Shown here: positions 11,003 through 22,600 of the stretch, piece by piece
Numbering within the stretch: position 1 is the first letter of the stretch
Layout: each line of letters begins with the position of its first letter
NCBI RefSeq assembly: GCF_000471905.2
Contig: NW_006499827.1
Span: forward strand, 3,362,501-3,426,500
DNA: 64,000 bases
Direction of reading: 5' to 3'
DNA from: Amborella trichopoda
Taxonomy: Eukaryota; Streptophyta; Magnoliopsida; Amborellales; Amborellaceae
Made by a program: the position numbers and the translations under genes
Notes under the pieces: model-generated
The model's database searches: none
Told to the model about the DNA's origin: nothing
What the model saw: only the letters and a program-made list of their open reading frames with translations

Positions 11003-11503
11003 CATCAATTTCTTCAAATGGTGGATCCTTAGTTTTGTAAAACATGCCTAAGATAACTCTTATTTCTACTTATGGTTTTGTAAGACAATAATTTTTGTAT
11101 AATTACTCATTCTTATGATAAATTGATATCATGAGCAAAAGAAAACAAATCATTCAAAGATGACCAGCAAGATGCATTAGTGGTTAATGTCTACAACTTA
11201 CATATTTCATATCCTCAGCAATATGGACAAAGTTCATTGACAACGTAATGGCATCAATTTCTTCAAATGGTGTGTCCTTAGTTTTGTAAATCAAGCCTAA
11301 GATAACTCTTATTTCTACTTATGGTTTTGTAAGACTATAATTTTTGTATAATTACTCATTCTTATGAAAAATTGATATCACAAGCAAAAGGAAACAAATC
11401 ATTCAAAGATGACCAGCAAGATGCATTAGTGGTTAAGGTCTACAACTTACATATTTCATATCCTCAACAATATGGAAAAAGTTCATTGACAACATAATGG
11501 CAT
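11003..11503. repeat. 249-bp tandem duplication
   Basis: The segment starting CATCAATTTCTTCAAATGGT at 11,003 recurs at 11,252 with few mismatches and runs to about 11,503. It is non-coding and internal to the MULE; the low divergence suggests a duplication younger than the element itself. Confidence 0.9.
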
Positions 11504-12230
11504 ATTCTGATATCAAGAACGGATTTGGTTTGTAAATATTAACCAACTTATTGGTTATAACTTTAGAGTTACAAAGAAACTGTCTAAGAAGATGGTTAGG
11601 AGAAGCAAGTAAATCATTTTCAAGTTTTTTTTAATAGCTTAAACACAAACTAATATCAAAAAAAAAAAAAATTTGTTGAGAAATTAGAGATAAAGAATGG
11701 ATTATGCGAATATTTGACAATTCATTTATATCACCACTTTGATACAACAAATCAATCGATAATGGAGCTAACAAACCACGATTATGTAAAAGGCTTTTGA
11801 AACTAATTTCAATAGCTTAATAACAAACTGATAATCATCCAATTTGATGTAGAAATTAGAGAGAACAAAGAGGGTTGTTGAAAATATATTTTTTTCACTC
11901 AAATAACCCTAAGAACAAACAATTCTATGGTGATGAAACTTGATCGATTTGTGAGTCAAGACATGGATTTTTATAGATGATTCCAATAAATTAAAATAAG
12001 CCAACAACCAATCTATTTGATGGTGAAATAAGAGAGAACAAAGATGTTTGACGGATTTTCTATTTATTGCTCAAAGAACTCCAAAAGAAAACGTAAATCT
12101 CTGAAATTAAATCTTACCCACAATATGTGATGAGGGATAGAGAGATTGAGATCGAGAACACCATCGTGAGCAGCAGCGTTGATATGGCAAAATGAATACC
12201 GTAACAATGGAGGTTTTTTTAGTTCTTAGG
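11504..12230. other. AT-rich MULE interior
   Basis: No gene recognised. Two loosely similar AT-rich blocks (11,690-11,890 and 11,890-12,060) share words such as AATTAGAGAGAACAAAG and suggest an old internal duplication. Confidence 0.4.
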
Positions 12231-12279
12231 GTTTAAGGGTTTACAAGTGTTAACATGGAGGCTACGAATTATTATGGTA

Positions 12280-12545
12280 CTATGGGTTTACAATTGTTAA
12301 TATGGAGGCTATGAAGTGTTACTGTACTCGTAGTACCGTAATACTGTTTGAAAGTTATAGGGTACAACGTTTTCCATAATACATTTTCACAATACTACGG
12401 TACTATGAGTATCGTAATGTTTGTTCTGTGTATTATGGTACTCTAAGTACCGTAATTCAATGTATTACGGTACTACAAGTACTGTTACATTTGTTTTATT
12501 TATTACGATACTACATGTATCGTAATTCTTTCAAGTCATTACGGT
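12280..12545. repeat. Subterminal palindrome array, right
   Basis: Six degenerate copies of ATTACGGTACTNNNAGTACCGTAAT at about 40-50 bp spacing, mirroring the left array. Confidence 0.75.
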
Positions 12546-12690
12546 AGAAAGACTACCGTAAAGGGCATTTTCGTTCGAAAAAATGTGAAATTAGGGAAAA
12601 AGGGTGTGGGTAAGGTTTAGGAAAGTTTGGGTTTGTTTTTTCTAATTTTGTTAAAATTAAGGTATATTAGCAATAATTAATTAAGACCAA
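12540..12690. repeat. Right terminal inverted repeat of the MULE
   Basis: The reverse complement of 2,390-2,545: ACGGTAGAAAGACTACCGTA, then AGGGAAAAAGGGTGTGGGTA, then AATTAAGGTATATTAGC. The last ten or so bases have drifted from the left end. Confidence 0.85.
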
Positions 12691-12990
12691 TGTGAAATAG
12701 AGAAATCACAAAGTTCCCATTTTGTTTTTATAATGAAAATTAGATTTCTATATTATATAATTTACGCTCAAATTCCACTTTTTGAGATTGCATAGTGTAT
12801 TTTAATTTTATTTTTCAATGCATCAGATTAAGCTCAAATTTGGAGCATGAATAATTCTCACTAACATATTTTTCATGTAGAAAATATATAAAAATGAAAA
12901 TAAATAAAATTACAAAAGTACCTATAAACCTTGGTTCAATATTTTTTCATTTTGATCATTTATAAAATTTTAATATTTTTTATAGGTTCT

Positions 12991-13373
12991 TGGTACGTAC
13001 TGAGTTTAAACCTTTTTGTTCTTGGACGTACCTATGGTGCTGATCACAAAAGAAGTTGTACAGAAAAGAAAAGAGCAAGTGTAATTGAGGAAACCTGACC
13101 TCGTTAAGACATAGGTGTTGCTGATTCAAAAGTGCCCATCCCCGCTAGATTATCATTCATTAAATAGAATAACCCACGTACAAGATATGAGCCAAAAAAT
13201 GAGCTCCCATTAACAACTAACAACCCACTAAAACAAACTAACAACCCATTAAAACAACCCACTAAATTAGCTCAAAATAACAACCCAAAAAAGACTCCTA
13301 ACATGACTTCGTACTCATCCATCCGAGCCTTATTCATAACAACCAAAAGATAGCAACAAAAAGACACGTAACA
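12991..13373 (-). repeat. 3' LTR of the chromovirus
   Basis: It matches 17,739-18,120 along its full length, sharing blocks such as TAGAATAACCCACGTACAAG. In element sense it begins TGTTACGTG and ends GTACCA. Confidence 0.9.
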
Positions 13374-13392
13374 CTTCCCCCACCCCCTTAAG
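13374..13392 (-). other. Polypurine tract of the chromovirus
   Basis: Read on the - strand this is a purine run of AAGGGGGTGGGGG type directly before the 3' LTR, the expected site of plus-strand priming. Confidence 0.75.
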
Positions 13393-13429
13393 ATTCGGTC
13401 TTGTGTTCAAATACCATATTCTGAAAATT

Positions 13430-16400
13430 GCTTCATCATGGCTTCGAGATCCTCCTAGGTGGCTTCTGCAGATGACATTCCTTGCCAATGGATAAGAATT
13501 TGCTTCTTCCTTTCGTGAATTGTTTGGTCAATGACTGCTTGAGCCTTTGGATGGAGTGTCTCATCGTCTTCACGCACTGATGGTATCTCAGTTTGTATTG
13601 TCTCCCACCTTCTTTTTCAACAAGGACACATGGAACACCAGATGGATGCGTGATTATTAGCAAGTATAATTTGTATGCAACGGCTCCTATCATTTTCACA
13701 ATTTGGCATGGCCCATAATACCTTGGAGATAACTTGAGGCTTTTTCTTAGGGTTAATGTTGTTTGCCTGTAAGGCTGAACTTTGAGATAGACCCAGTCCC
13801 CTGTTTCAAATTCTCGCTCCCGGTGATGATAGTTATGCACCTTCTTCATATGGTTTTGTGCTTCCTTGAGTGTGGCCCTTAACTCCTTAATCTTCTAATC
13901 CTAGTCTAACAGTTGTCTTTCAACCGATTCAACCTTAGCAGTGCCCGAAACATATGTCAACAATGATGGTGGTGGTTGACCATAAACCACCTCAAACGAA
14001 GTTGACTTTATTGCTGAATGCCAACTAGTGTTGAAGTAGCAATACTCTGTTCAAGAGATCCACATTTCCCACTCCTTATGATTTGAACTAGTAGAGCACC
14101 TCAAATACATCTCCATTTCACCACTTCGCTTTGCCCATCAGTTTGGGGATGGTAAGAGGAACTATAATTGAAGTTTGTACTGTCGAGGCGAAACAACTCT
14201 GACCAAAAGTTACTGGTGAAAGTGGGATCTTGATCACATACGATTGTTATAGGCATACTATGCAACTTAAACACTTGATCAAAAACGATTTGGGCAATTA
14301 CGATGGCTGTGTACGGGTGAGATAGGGGAATGAAGTGCGAATACTTTGATAGTCAGTCCACAACCACTACAAGTACAACTAACTTGCCTTTTGAAAAGGA
14401 CAACCTTTCTATAAAATCCATCTATATATCTTCCCATACTCATTGTGGAATAGGCAGAGGTTGGAGTAGCCCAGCAGGAGAGAATTGTTCTGCCTTGTGA
14501 CGCTAACACGTGTCACACTGAGCAATGATTTTTTTTTATTTTATCTCTTGTACCTAGCCAATAGAAGCTGGTTCTTATCCTCCGGAGGGTCTTATAATAA
14601 CCCTCATGAGTGCTGATGTGAAACTGATCAATGATGTTGTCGATCAGCATGGAGTTCCCAGCAAGATAAACTCTATCTTTAAAGAAGATAAGCCCTTCTT
14701 TATATTGCCATGGGCCCACTGCTCCACCCTCTTTAATACGTTGAATCAATACCTATATAATCAAATTTACACTAGTCTCTCCTTCACTGCTGCTACCCAG
14801 TTGGCGACGGGTTGAGAGACAGCGGCAAGTTCCCCTCTACAACTACGTTACATTCTCCATTTTATTATCTCCTTGACAACACGTTGCCTACAACGTTCTC
14901 CATCCCCTTTTTGTACTCCACAATGAAGTCATAACTTATCAACTTGTACAACCACCTCTGTTGTGCTGAGGATGCAATTTTCTGAGCCCACAAATACCAC
15001 AAACTTCGTTTGTCTGTCCTCACCACAAACTGCCTTCCCAATAAATATGAATGTGACTTCTGTACGGCCAACGCTAATGCCATAATCTCCTTCTCATAGG
15101 TAGACAATAGTAAGTTCATCCCTTGCAAAGCTTGACTATAAAAGGAGATTGGTCGTTCCTGCATCAATATAACTCTTACCCCTGATCCACTAGCATCACA
15201 TTCAACAATAAATTTCTTGGAGAAGTCTTGAAGAGCTAGAACGGGGGCCTTAGTCATGGCTTCCTTCAATTTTGGAATGCTTCCTCAGTTGTTGGAGTCC
15301 ACTTGTACGAATCCTTTTTGAGAATGTGAGTGAGTGGCCTAGCTATTTTGCCATAATTTTCAACGAACTTCCAGTAGTAGCCCGTTAAACGAAGAAAACC
15401 TCTCATAGCTTTGGAGTTTTTTGGCTTAGGCTAACTCAACATGACAGAGATCTTGTCAGGATCAACCGCCACTCCTGCATTATAAATTATATGACCAAGG
15501 TAATGAACCTCACTTTGGCCAAATTGACATTTGTCCTTCTTGACAAACAACTTGTTAGACCGCAAGGTAGATAATGCAATTTCTAAATGCTTGAAATGCT
15601 ATTCCCATGATGCATTATATATTAAGATATCATCAAAAACTACTAAGATAAATTTCCTCAAGTAGTTTTGGAATACCTGATTTATTAAGGACTGGAAGGT
15701 TGATGGTGCATTGGTAAGTCTGAAAGGCATTACAAGGAATTCATTGTGGTCATGGTGCATCTGAAATGCTGTTTTCTCCGTATCTTTCGGCACCACTCGA
15801 ATTTGATGATATCCAGAACGTAGATCCAACTTTGAAAACACAGGTGCTCCGTTCAACTCGTCCAATAACTCATCAATTACAGGAATTGCAATCCGATCCT
15901 TGATAGTTACGTTGTTAATGGTACGGTAAGCTACGCACATACACCACGACCCATCATGCTTCTTAACTAGTGTTACAGATGAGGAATAAAGGTTGTTGCT
16001 AAGGCGGATTACCCCCGAAGTAAGCATTTTGGCCACCAACTTCTCAATCTCCACCTTCTAGTAATGTGGGTGGCAGTAAGCCTTGGTACACACCGGCTTG
16101 CTTCCTGCCTTCAATGGAATCCTATGATCATGTGATCGCAGAGGTGGTAGTCCATTGGGTTCATCAAACACGTCCTGAAATTCTTCCAAAATACGTTGCA
16201 ACCGGGTAAGTTGATTTTCGCCATTAGTCAAAGGAAGTGGAGTCCCAATCGAATATAAGTGTAGCAACATCCCCTTCTTATTTCTCTTTGCGTCATGATA
16301 GAACTCGTGATCTCCAATTACCTTATCATTGAATGAGGTGACTCCCTTGAGAGTTACTTCTTTTCCAGCGACCTTGAAGGTCATCAATAACTTTGCCAAG

Positions 16401-17730
16401 TCCCACATAATGGGGCCAAGTGTTCTTAACCACTTGGCACCCAAGACAACTTCATAGCCTTCTAATGTAAGTAAGTAAAAATCTATGTTAACTAGGACAC
16501 GTTGCAAAATTAACTTAATGTCTGAGCACTTACCTGGGGTAGGAAGTTTCTCCCCAGACGCCACCATCACCTCAAAACGGCTACCATTGGTTGGTTGCAT
16601 ACCCACCTTTTTTGCAAGCATTTCACTCATAAAATTATGAGTGCCTCCCGAATCTATCAAAACCATGACCGCAATATGGCCTAAGCTGCCCTTCACACGC
16701 ATGGTTTCGGGAACTCGTAATCCGTAGATTGCATGCAAAGAGATCTCGGGAAGCTCATGAAACTCATCTAGAACGTCTTCCTCCAGGCCTAGTTTATCGT
16801 AGTCATCTTCCTCTTCATAACAGCCCTCAATCAAGAACAACTTCTTACAGCAATGTCCAAGTACAAACTTCTCATTACAATTAAAGCACAAACCCTTATC
16901 TCGCCTCTCTTGCATCTCTGCAAGTGATAATCGTCGAACCGGAAGTACATGGCCATTGTTGGTTGTTTCCTTGTTGGTTATAGGAGTTTTCTTCACGTTG
17001 ATCAGTGCGCTAGCTCGCCGTTGAGAGAAGTTGCGGGCTTCATAAAGGCGGGTCAACCTAATAGCGCCAAAGAGGATCGTAGGACGCCCTGCCAAAACGC
17101 CCACTTTGATGTTGTCCTTCAACCCACTGATGACGCAGCTAACCTAGCGATCAGGTGGGAGATACCCCACCTTAGTTAAAAGCTTCTCAAATTGAGTTTG
17201 GTTGTCTCGAACGTTCTCAGCTTGTTGCAACTTAGTCAACTCTCCAAAGAAGTCTTGGAGTTGAGTGGGTCCACACCCCATCACAAAACTTTTGCCAAAA
17301 CATCTCGCCTATTTCTTGTTTGAAGATTTGGTACTACACTTGGGCGTCACCCTCCAGATGGAAGGATGCAAGAGCCACACGCTCTTCTTTCGGTGTTTGA
17401 TAGAATTGGAAAAATTGTTCTACCCTGCAAGTCCAGTTTGTTGTGTCCTCGCTGCCATTAAAGCGGGGAAAGTCGAGCTTAACAAGCTTTGAAACAAAGG
17501 ACTGCTGCGTTCCGTGTTGACAGTTTTCATTGGTGTGCTCAGATCGTTCACCATGGTTCGAGAGTGGAGTTCTTGAGTTCTCTCTTTTCTCAGTTTTGGT
17601 AGTACCGGACTTCGAACTAAGCGTTTCGAACAACTCCTTAAGCTTGTCCTTGATCTGTTGCTGGCCAACGTTGAGAGAGCTCACATCACCTTTCAACTTC
17701 TCCACTCGCTGATCCATGCATTTGCTCTGA
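13430..17730 (-). pseudogene. gag-pol remains of the chromovirus
   Basis: Parts in order from 17,730 downward: a gag region; a CCHC zinc knuckle (CFNCNEKFVLGHCC, about 16,860); an aspartic protease (VLIDSGGTHNFM, about 16,650); reverse transcriptase (15,599-16,054, with VVFDDILIY); RNase H-like sequence (14,865-15,269); an integrase zinc region (14,513-14,749); the integrase C-terminal part (13,436-13,849); and a chromodomain-like tail near 13,430-13,510. The order RT, RNase H, integrase is that of Ty3/gypsy. The region is a broken fossil and not expected to be expressed. Confidence 0.85.
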
Positions 17731-17735
17731 TACCA
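17724..17735 (-). other. Primer binding site (initiator tRNA-Met)
   Basis: On the - strand it reads TGGTATCAGAGC, three bases inside the 5' LTR. It is complementary to the 3' end of plant initiator tRNA-Met, the usual primer for chromoviruses. Confidence 0.9.
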
Positions 17736-17738
17736 CAA

Positions 17739-18120
17739 TGGTACATACTGAGGTGAAACCTTATTGTTCTTGGACGTAACTATGGTGCTAACCACAAAAG
17801 AAATTGTACAGAGAAGAAAGAGCAGGTTTAATTGAGGAAACCTGGCCTCATTAACACATAGGTGTTGCCGGTTCAAAAGTGCCCATCCCAGCTGGATTAT
17901 TATTCATTAAATAGAATAACCCACGTACAAGATATGAGCCAAAAAATCAGCTCCCATTAACAACAAACAACCCACTAAAACAAACTAACAACCCATTAAA
18001 ACAACCCACTAAATCAGTGCAAACTAACAACTCACAAAAAACTCCTAACATGACTTCATGCTCATTCATGCGAACCTTATTCATAACAACCAAAAGATAA
18101 CATAAAAAAAACACGTAACC
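17739..18120 (-). repeat. 5' LTR of the chromovirus
   Basis: Partner of 12,991-13,373; the 5-bp target repeat follows at 18,121-18,125. Confidence 0.9.
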
Positions 18121-18207
18121 GCTCTTGTCTTCTTGATATTAATAAGTAGAGAAGTCGCAAAAATAGGCTTAATTTGATGCGTAAAAAACAAATGAAGTTA
18201 TTATATT

Positions 18208-18565
18208 GGGAAAAGTTTAAATAAAACCGATGCTCTAAACAATCAAATTAGAGCCTACCACAAAAATTTCATTTGAAGATGTTGTTTTGTAGCCCAAATA
18301 TCCTCAAATGGATCACCTAGACATCAATAAGCATGGACATGAGAAAACATGGATTTCAAGTTTTGGAAATAGTGTATTTTGCAATTTTCAAGATTTTTAA
18401 GTTTTCATAGATTTGTCGATCTACATTATTTTTGAAGCTTTAAACTTAATAAATAGATATGAAAAATATATTTTAAGGCTATCATAAAGATTTTCAATAT
18501 TCTCGACACTATTTGAAGGTAGGCTCTAATTTGATTGTTTAGAGCCTAGATTCTATACAAACTGA
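18208..18565. mobile_element. F1 MITE copy
   Basis: Near-complete F1: GATGCTCTAAACAATCAAAT at the left and GATTGTTTAGAGCCTAGATT on the right side, with typical internal sequence between. No clear target duplication. Confidence 0.75.
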
Positions 18566-18602
18566 ACCCTAAAGAAATGGGATTAAATTAAAATAGGAAA
18601 AG

Positions 18603-18835
18603 CAGGAGAATGAGACTGTTTACATTTGGTACAATGTGATCACAATTAAAATTGACCATTGGATGTGAATTGGGTACTTACATTTATTCCATTGACAGAA
18701 CTCAAACTTCAAAATAAATTTTCTTGAACTTTGTGATACACCCAAGCTATCAAATTTCACATCAGATGGTTGTAAGTAACTGTGACAACCTTGTATCAAA
18801 AGTAAATAGTCTCATTGTATACAATCCCATTAAAA
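18603..18835. mobile_element. F2 MITE copy
   Basis: A second MITE family of ~235 bp. The right part CAGATGGTTGTAAGTAACTG ... AAATAGTCTCATTGTATACA matches the complete copy at 36,383-36,617. The inverted ends pair weakly here. Confidence 0.6.
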
Positions 18836-18969
18836 TATATTATACGCTCCGAGAAATTGGGACGAGTGTAAAACATAAAATATAAAATTTATTTTTAAAT
18901 TTTAAAAATAAAAATTTAAAAATATATAAGATGAGAGTCCTACTATTCCCAAGCAAAAAGAAAGAAGCT

Positions 18970-20965
18970 TACAACAAAGCTTGAGATATCATTAAATCCA
19001 ATAGAGCCCCTGGTTTGCCAAATGGTCAACTTCACAACTAGCTTTTCTATAAACGTGGATGAAAGAAATATTTAGAGAGCTACAAAGATCCATATTATGT
19101 ATCCACATTGATCTTAGCTTCCATGGTATTGATTATTTTCCATGAACCATCTGATAGCATTCAGTGAATCACCGTCCACCAGAAAGGTATTACCTATCTT
19201 TAGACCCTGAAGCAAAGCACACAATCCAGCCTAGTTAGTAGTTGCACTGCTACAAGGTCCCGAATAGCCAAGGATTAATAATCCTATATGATCACTGATC
19301 AAGCCTCCTACACCAGCAGCCAAGGATTGCCAAACGAGCTACCATCAAAGTTTAAACTTCAATGAGCCCTGAGGACGTGGATACCATCTATGTGTAGCTC
19401 TGTAATTATGTACACCCATTTTCAACACACTATCAATATTTAATAGGATGTCAACTTTGAAATCCTTGTACAATTTCTATTACTGACTTCTACAAGAACA
19501 ATGTCTTACGCAAATGAGAACTAAGAAAAAGATGGTACCCATTTTCATCATCATTTTTACACATCAAACAAATATTAACCATGCCTATCTTTTTTTTTCC
19601 CTTAATTGATCCACAACCATCACTTTACCCATGCTTATGTTGGATTTGGTGTTATCTAAAATCAACCACATAAGGAAATCACATATTTTGTAGGATTAAG
19701 ATTTTCTCATATTATGTGGGATTGAGATATTTCCTTATTATATGATGTTAATATTGATAAGTTTTCTAAATGAAATAGATATCCAAAAAGATTAGGACTT
19801 TTGGATATATCTCTTTTGATTTTAAATATATGTAATAGCTATATAAAGTTTCCTATTTTGTGTGGATTCCTAACTTATATATATTGACTGAAAGTGCAGA
19901 GAATTTGTGTGCCCAACTTGGATCACCATATAGGAATGGTGGTTCCTCTATAGAGAGAGGGAGGCAGAACCATCTGTACATAAAATGCAATTTCCTCTTA
20001 GAGAATAGAGCTTCCTATAAAGAAAAAAATTGATGGTGCCTCCTAAAGACTCATGTAGAGTGAGAGATTTGTTTCTTGTAGAGAAGCGGTTCTTGTGGAG
20101 ATTTTGGGTTCTTTCCCCTTTTAGTTAGAGAGAAAGTAAATTTCTCGTTGCTCTTGGGTCTCTATCTAGTGTTGCCGGTAAAGGTTGCTAGAAGTAAAGA
20201 TAATGAAAGGATAGTGCTTTAATAGGGTTTGCTCAACTGTGTTTTTGTCGAGATTTGTTCTAAAATAGTTGATGTTACTTCTATTGGTATAATGTATTTC
20301 AATAGGCCGTACCCGTGGATGTAGCCCTTCTGATATGAACCACGTAAATATTTGTATTTTTGTGTTTGTGTTTCATACTTTATTCACCAAAAAATCAACT
20401 CGTTGGGTTTAGAGCTTCTGCGCACAACCGCTTATTACCTTTAAGAAAGCATGTATTTTGTTAGGGATCGGCCATTTCGACATCCTTCCCATATGATTCC
20501 ATACCATCTTAATCTTTGATTAGAAAGCAACATATAAGGCGATTTGACGACAAACTTGACGATGTGAATATCACAAATTTTATATACATTTGGATATTAA
20601 ACCCTTAGTCCAACATCATCCACCCACTTGTGATTCCAAAATAAAGTTTTGTCTCCTTTTTCCTACCATCTATCTCAAATTTCTCATAAAAAATTATTTG
20701 CATTGCTTTCCAAATATTTATGATGCGGGCCTCCCTTTTCATCCCCAATCAATATAAAATTATTATCCACCCCATATTTTGCCATTAATATGCCCTTCCC
20801 TAGTAAACTTTGACAACTTCGCCACCACCGTTTGATCATAATAAACTTATTCATTGCTTTCAACTTCATAACACCAAGACTCTCATCTCCTTTGGTTGCA
20901 CATATTTCGTCTCAACTCACAAGATGAAACTTTTTTGCATTGTTGTTTCCTCTCCAGAAGAAATT
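18970..20965 (-). mobile_element. L1-type LINE ORF2 remnant, split by a solo LTR
   Basis: On the - strand, starting near 20,965, the pieces follow the C-terminal order of plant L1 ORF2: GNNNAKKFHLVSWD, then LKAMNKFIMIKRWWR (20,684-20,869), then a Cys/His region (CLMCKNDDENGYHL-like, about 19,540), then RNase H sequence (GVGGLISDHIGLL and LVDGDSLNAI, about 19,150-19,340). Multiple stops and frame changes show an old, 5'-truncated copy. The block 19,638-20,429 is a later insertion; no poly-A tail or target duplication was identified. Confidence 0.75.
19638..20429 (+). mobile_element. Solo LTR (copia-like) inside the LINE
   Basis: A 792-bp block that begins TGTTGGATTTGGTG and ends after CTTCTGCGCACAACC, flanked by exact 5-bp repeats GCTTA (19,633-19,637 and 20,430-20,434). 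The 3' part, with GTGGATGTAGCCC and GAACCACGTAAATATTTG, resembles the R/U5 region of plant Ty1/copia LTRs. No internal region remains, so it is a recombination product. Its exact target repeat suggests it is younger than the LINE it interrupts. Confidence 0.75.
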
Positions 20966-20984
20966 TTTTATAAAAAATTATAAA

Positions 20985-21165
20985 TTTATTAAAGGTCGAC
21001 CTAGGCCTAGGCCACAGCCCCTGCCCTAGGCCTAGCGCAACCAAAATACCAGTCTGAGATTTCAAGCTTAGGCCCAGCCATTGGGCCAAATTTAGGGGCC
21101 CAAACATGAGTTCTAGGCCAGTCCGAGCAAGTTGGCCCCAGTTGCTACCCCCCCCCCCCCCCAAA
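20985..21165. repeat. CCTAGGCC-rich block ending in poly-C
   Basis: GC-rich sequence with repeated GGCCTAGGC and GGGCCCAA words, then a 15-base C run (about 21,148-21,162). It resembles 1,275-1,400. Family unknown. Confidence 0.45.
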
Positions 21166-21216
21166 ACCGGCAAAATATTATAATTCCCATAATTGTCCAA
21201 AGTTAAAATTATATAA

Positions 21217-21569
21217 CAGTGCTGTTTGTATAAGGCTAAGGCCCCAAACAATCAAATGGTGTTGAAAAATGTTATTTCAATATTGAAAATCTTTGTAATG
21301 GCCTAAAAAATTTTCTTCTCTAATTATAATATTTAAAGCTTAAAAAATAATGTAGATCGAGCAGATCTAGAAAATTGACAGTTCAAAAAATACATTACAA
21401 GATGTACTATTTCCAAAGCTTATAATCAATTTTTCTCATATCCATACATCTTGAGGTCAAAGTGATCGATTAGAAGATTTTTTGACATCGAAACAATCTC
21501 TTCTACTGAATTTTTGAGGTGCGCCTTAATTTGATTGTTTAAAGCTTCACCCTTGTATAAACTTTTTCC
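21217..21569. mobile_element. F1 MITE copy with target duplication
   Basis: 353 bp, from CAGTGCTGTTTGTATAAGG to TTGTATAAACTTTTTCC, flanked by ATTATATAA (21,208-21,216) and GTTATATAC (21,570-21,578), 7 of 9 identical. Same subfamily and orientation as 2,060-2,376. Confidence 0.7.
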
Positions 21570-21578
21570 GTTATATAC

Positions 21579-22205
21579 TAAGGGGTATTCTCATCATTTA
21601 GCAATTTCATGATCCTAACTCTAAACAACCACCGCTATTTTTTTTTTTAATTTGACTTGAGTCAAGTGGAATAGATTACCAAAATACTCCTAATTGTTCA
21701 CTCCTAATTGTTCATATCCTCACCTCTGAAAACGGGTAATTTGAGAATTTTACATAACCTTACAAAGTAAACCCTAGATGGTAAATAGAATATTTTGACC
21801 TTCTGTAAGATAATTTGACCCTTTTTTAATGAGTATTTTTCCTTCTTTTTTCTTTTTTTCTTTTTTTTTATCTTTTTTCTTTTGAGGGGAAGGAGAGTTA
21901 ACATCACTTCATGATGGACCTCATCTCTCCAAATGCATCCATTTGCGGAACGCTGAGTGAGGAAACTATGAGCACAGAGCTTCTGTAGTCATGTGAATCC
22001 AAAATCTAAATTACACGCGCATCCTCGGTGAAGACAGGATTCGTCATCCAATACCAAGTCAAAATGTGCTAAAAATTAATATTTTTATTGGCAAGATATA
22101 ATTATCTTCATTCAAAGAATCAAGCCACAAGTACCACAATAACACCTCAGGCTATTAATAATTGAAAAAATATCTTTATACTTTTTATTTTTAGGTTTCA
22201 CGTCT
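21579..22205. other. Unclassified spacer
   Basis: No gene seen. A pyrimidine-rich run (CTTTTTTCTTTTTTTC type) lies at 21,838-21,882. Confidence 0.5.
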
Positions 22206-22209
22206 ACGT

Positions 22210-22600
22210 AGACTTAAGGTTTCAAAACATATATTGAGATATTGAAATGCTAGATTTAAATATTGAAAGTCTTTGTAATAGCGTCAAGAAATTAAGTTTC
22301 AATATTGGAAATATTTGTAATAGATTTAAAATATATTTTTATATCGATTTATGAAGTTCAAAGCTTCAAAAATAGTGTAGATTGATATATCTATGATATC
22401 TTGAAAATTGACAGTCCAAAAATGCGTTACCAAATATACTATTTTTAAAACTAGCTTTTTTTTTTTTTCATGTCCATGCATCTTGATGTCGAGATGATCA
22501 ATTTGAAGATATTTGAGAATCAAAACAACATCTTCTAATGAAAATTTTGAGGTAGGATCAAATTTTATTGTTTAGAGCCTCGATTCTATACAAACTTTTC
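22210..22600. mobile_element. F1 MITE copy
   Basis: Recognised by TTGACAGTCCAAAAATGCGT, CATGTCCATGCATCTTGATG and the right end TTGTTTAGAGCCTCGATTCT. A short internal duplication of the ATATTGGAAATATTTGTAAT part lies near 22,260-22,320. Confidence 0.65.

Larger units (their letters stand above)
2390..12690 (+). mobile_element. Large Mutator-like element (MULE) with two genes
   Basis: Long inverted ends define the element. The left end (2,390-2,545) and the reverse complement of the right end (12,540-12,690) share the blocks CTAATATACCTTAATTTTAA, CCCACACCCTTTTTCCC and the run through TGGTAGTCTTTCTACCGTAA. Inside lie a MuDR-type transposase pseudogene on the + strand (3,274-5,595) and a PMD gene remnant on the - strand (8,850-10,150), facing each other. 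The element is inflated by a nested hAT-like element, a palindrome-rich element and MITE fragments; without them it is nearer 8 kb. A 9-bp target duplication could not be fixed, because the outermost right bases have diverged (AATAATTA is present on both sides). Autonomous in origin, now inactive. Confidence 0.85.
12991..18120 (-). mobile_element. Ty3/gypsy chromovirus (Reina-like), broken
   Basis: A fossil LTR retrotransposon of about 5.1 kb on the - strand. The LTRs are 12,991-13,373 and 17,739-18,120 (383 and 382 bp). Each has TG...CA ends in the element's sense, apart from one drifted terminal base. The flanks are GTTCT (12,986-12,990) and GCTCT (18,121-18,125), a 5-bp target duplication with one mismatch. 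PBS and polypurine tract are recognisable. The LTRs differ at roughly one base in eleven over the part I compared, so insertion is probably several million years old. Small size, short LTRs and a chromodomain-like C-terminus suggest the Reina lineage. The coding region is broken, with about half a dozen or more breaks. Confidence 0.9.

Noticed and set aside
2376-12710. Truncated F1 copy at 2,060-2,376 split in two by the MULE
   Set aside because: The expected other half of F1 is not found to the right of 12,690.
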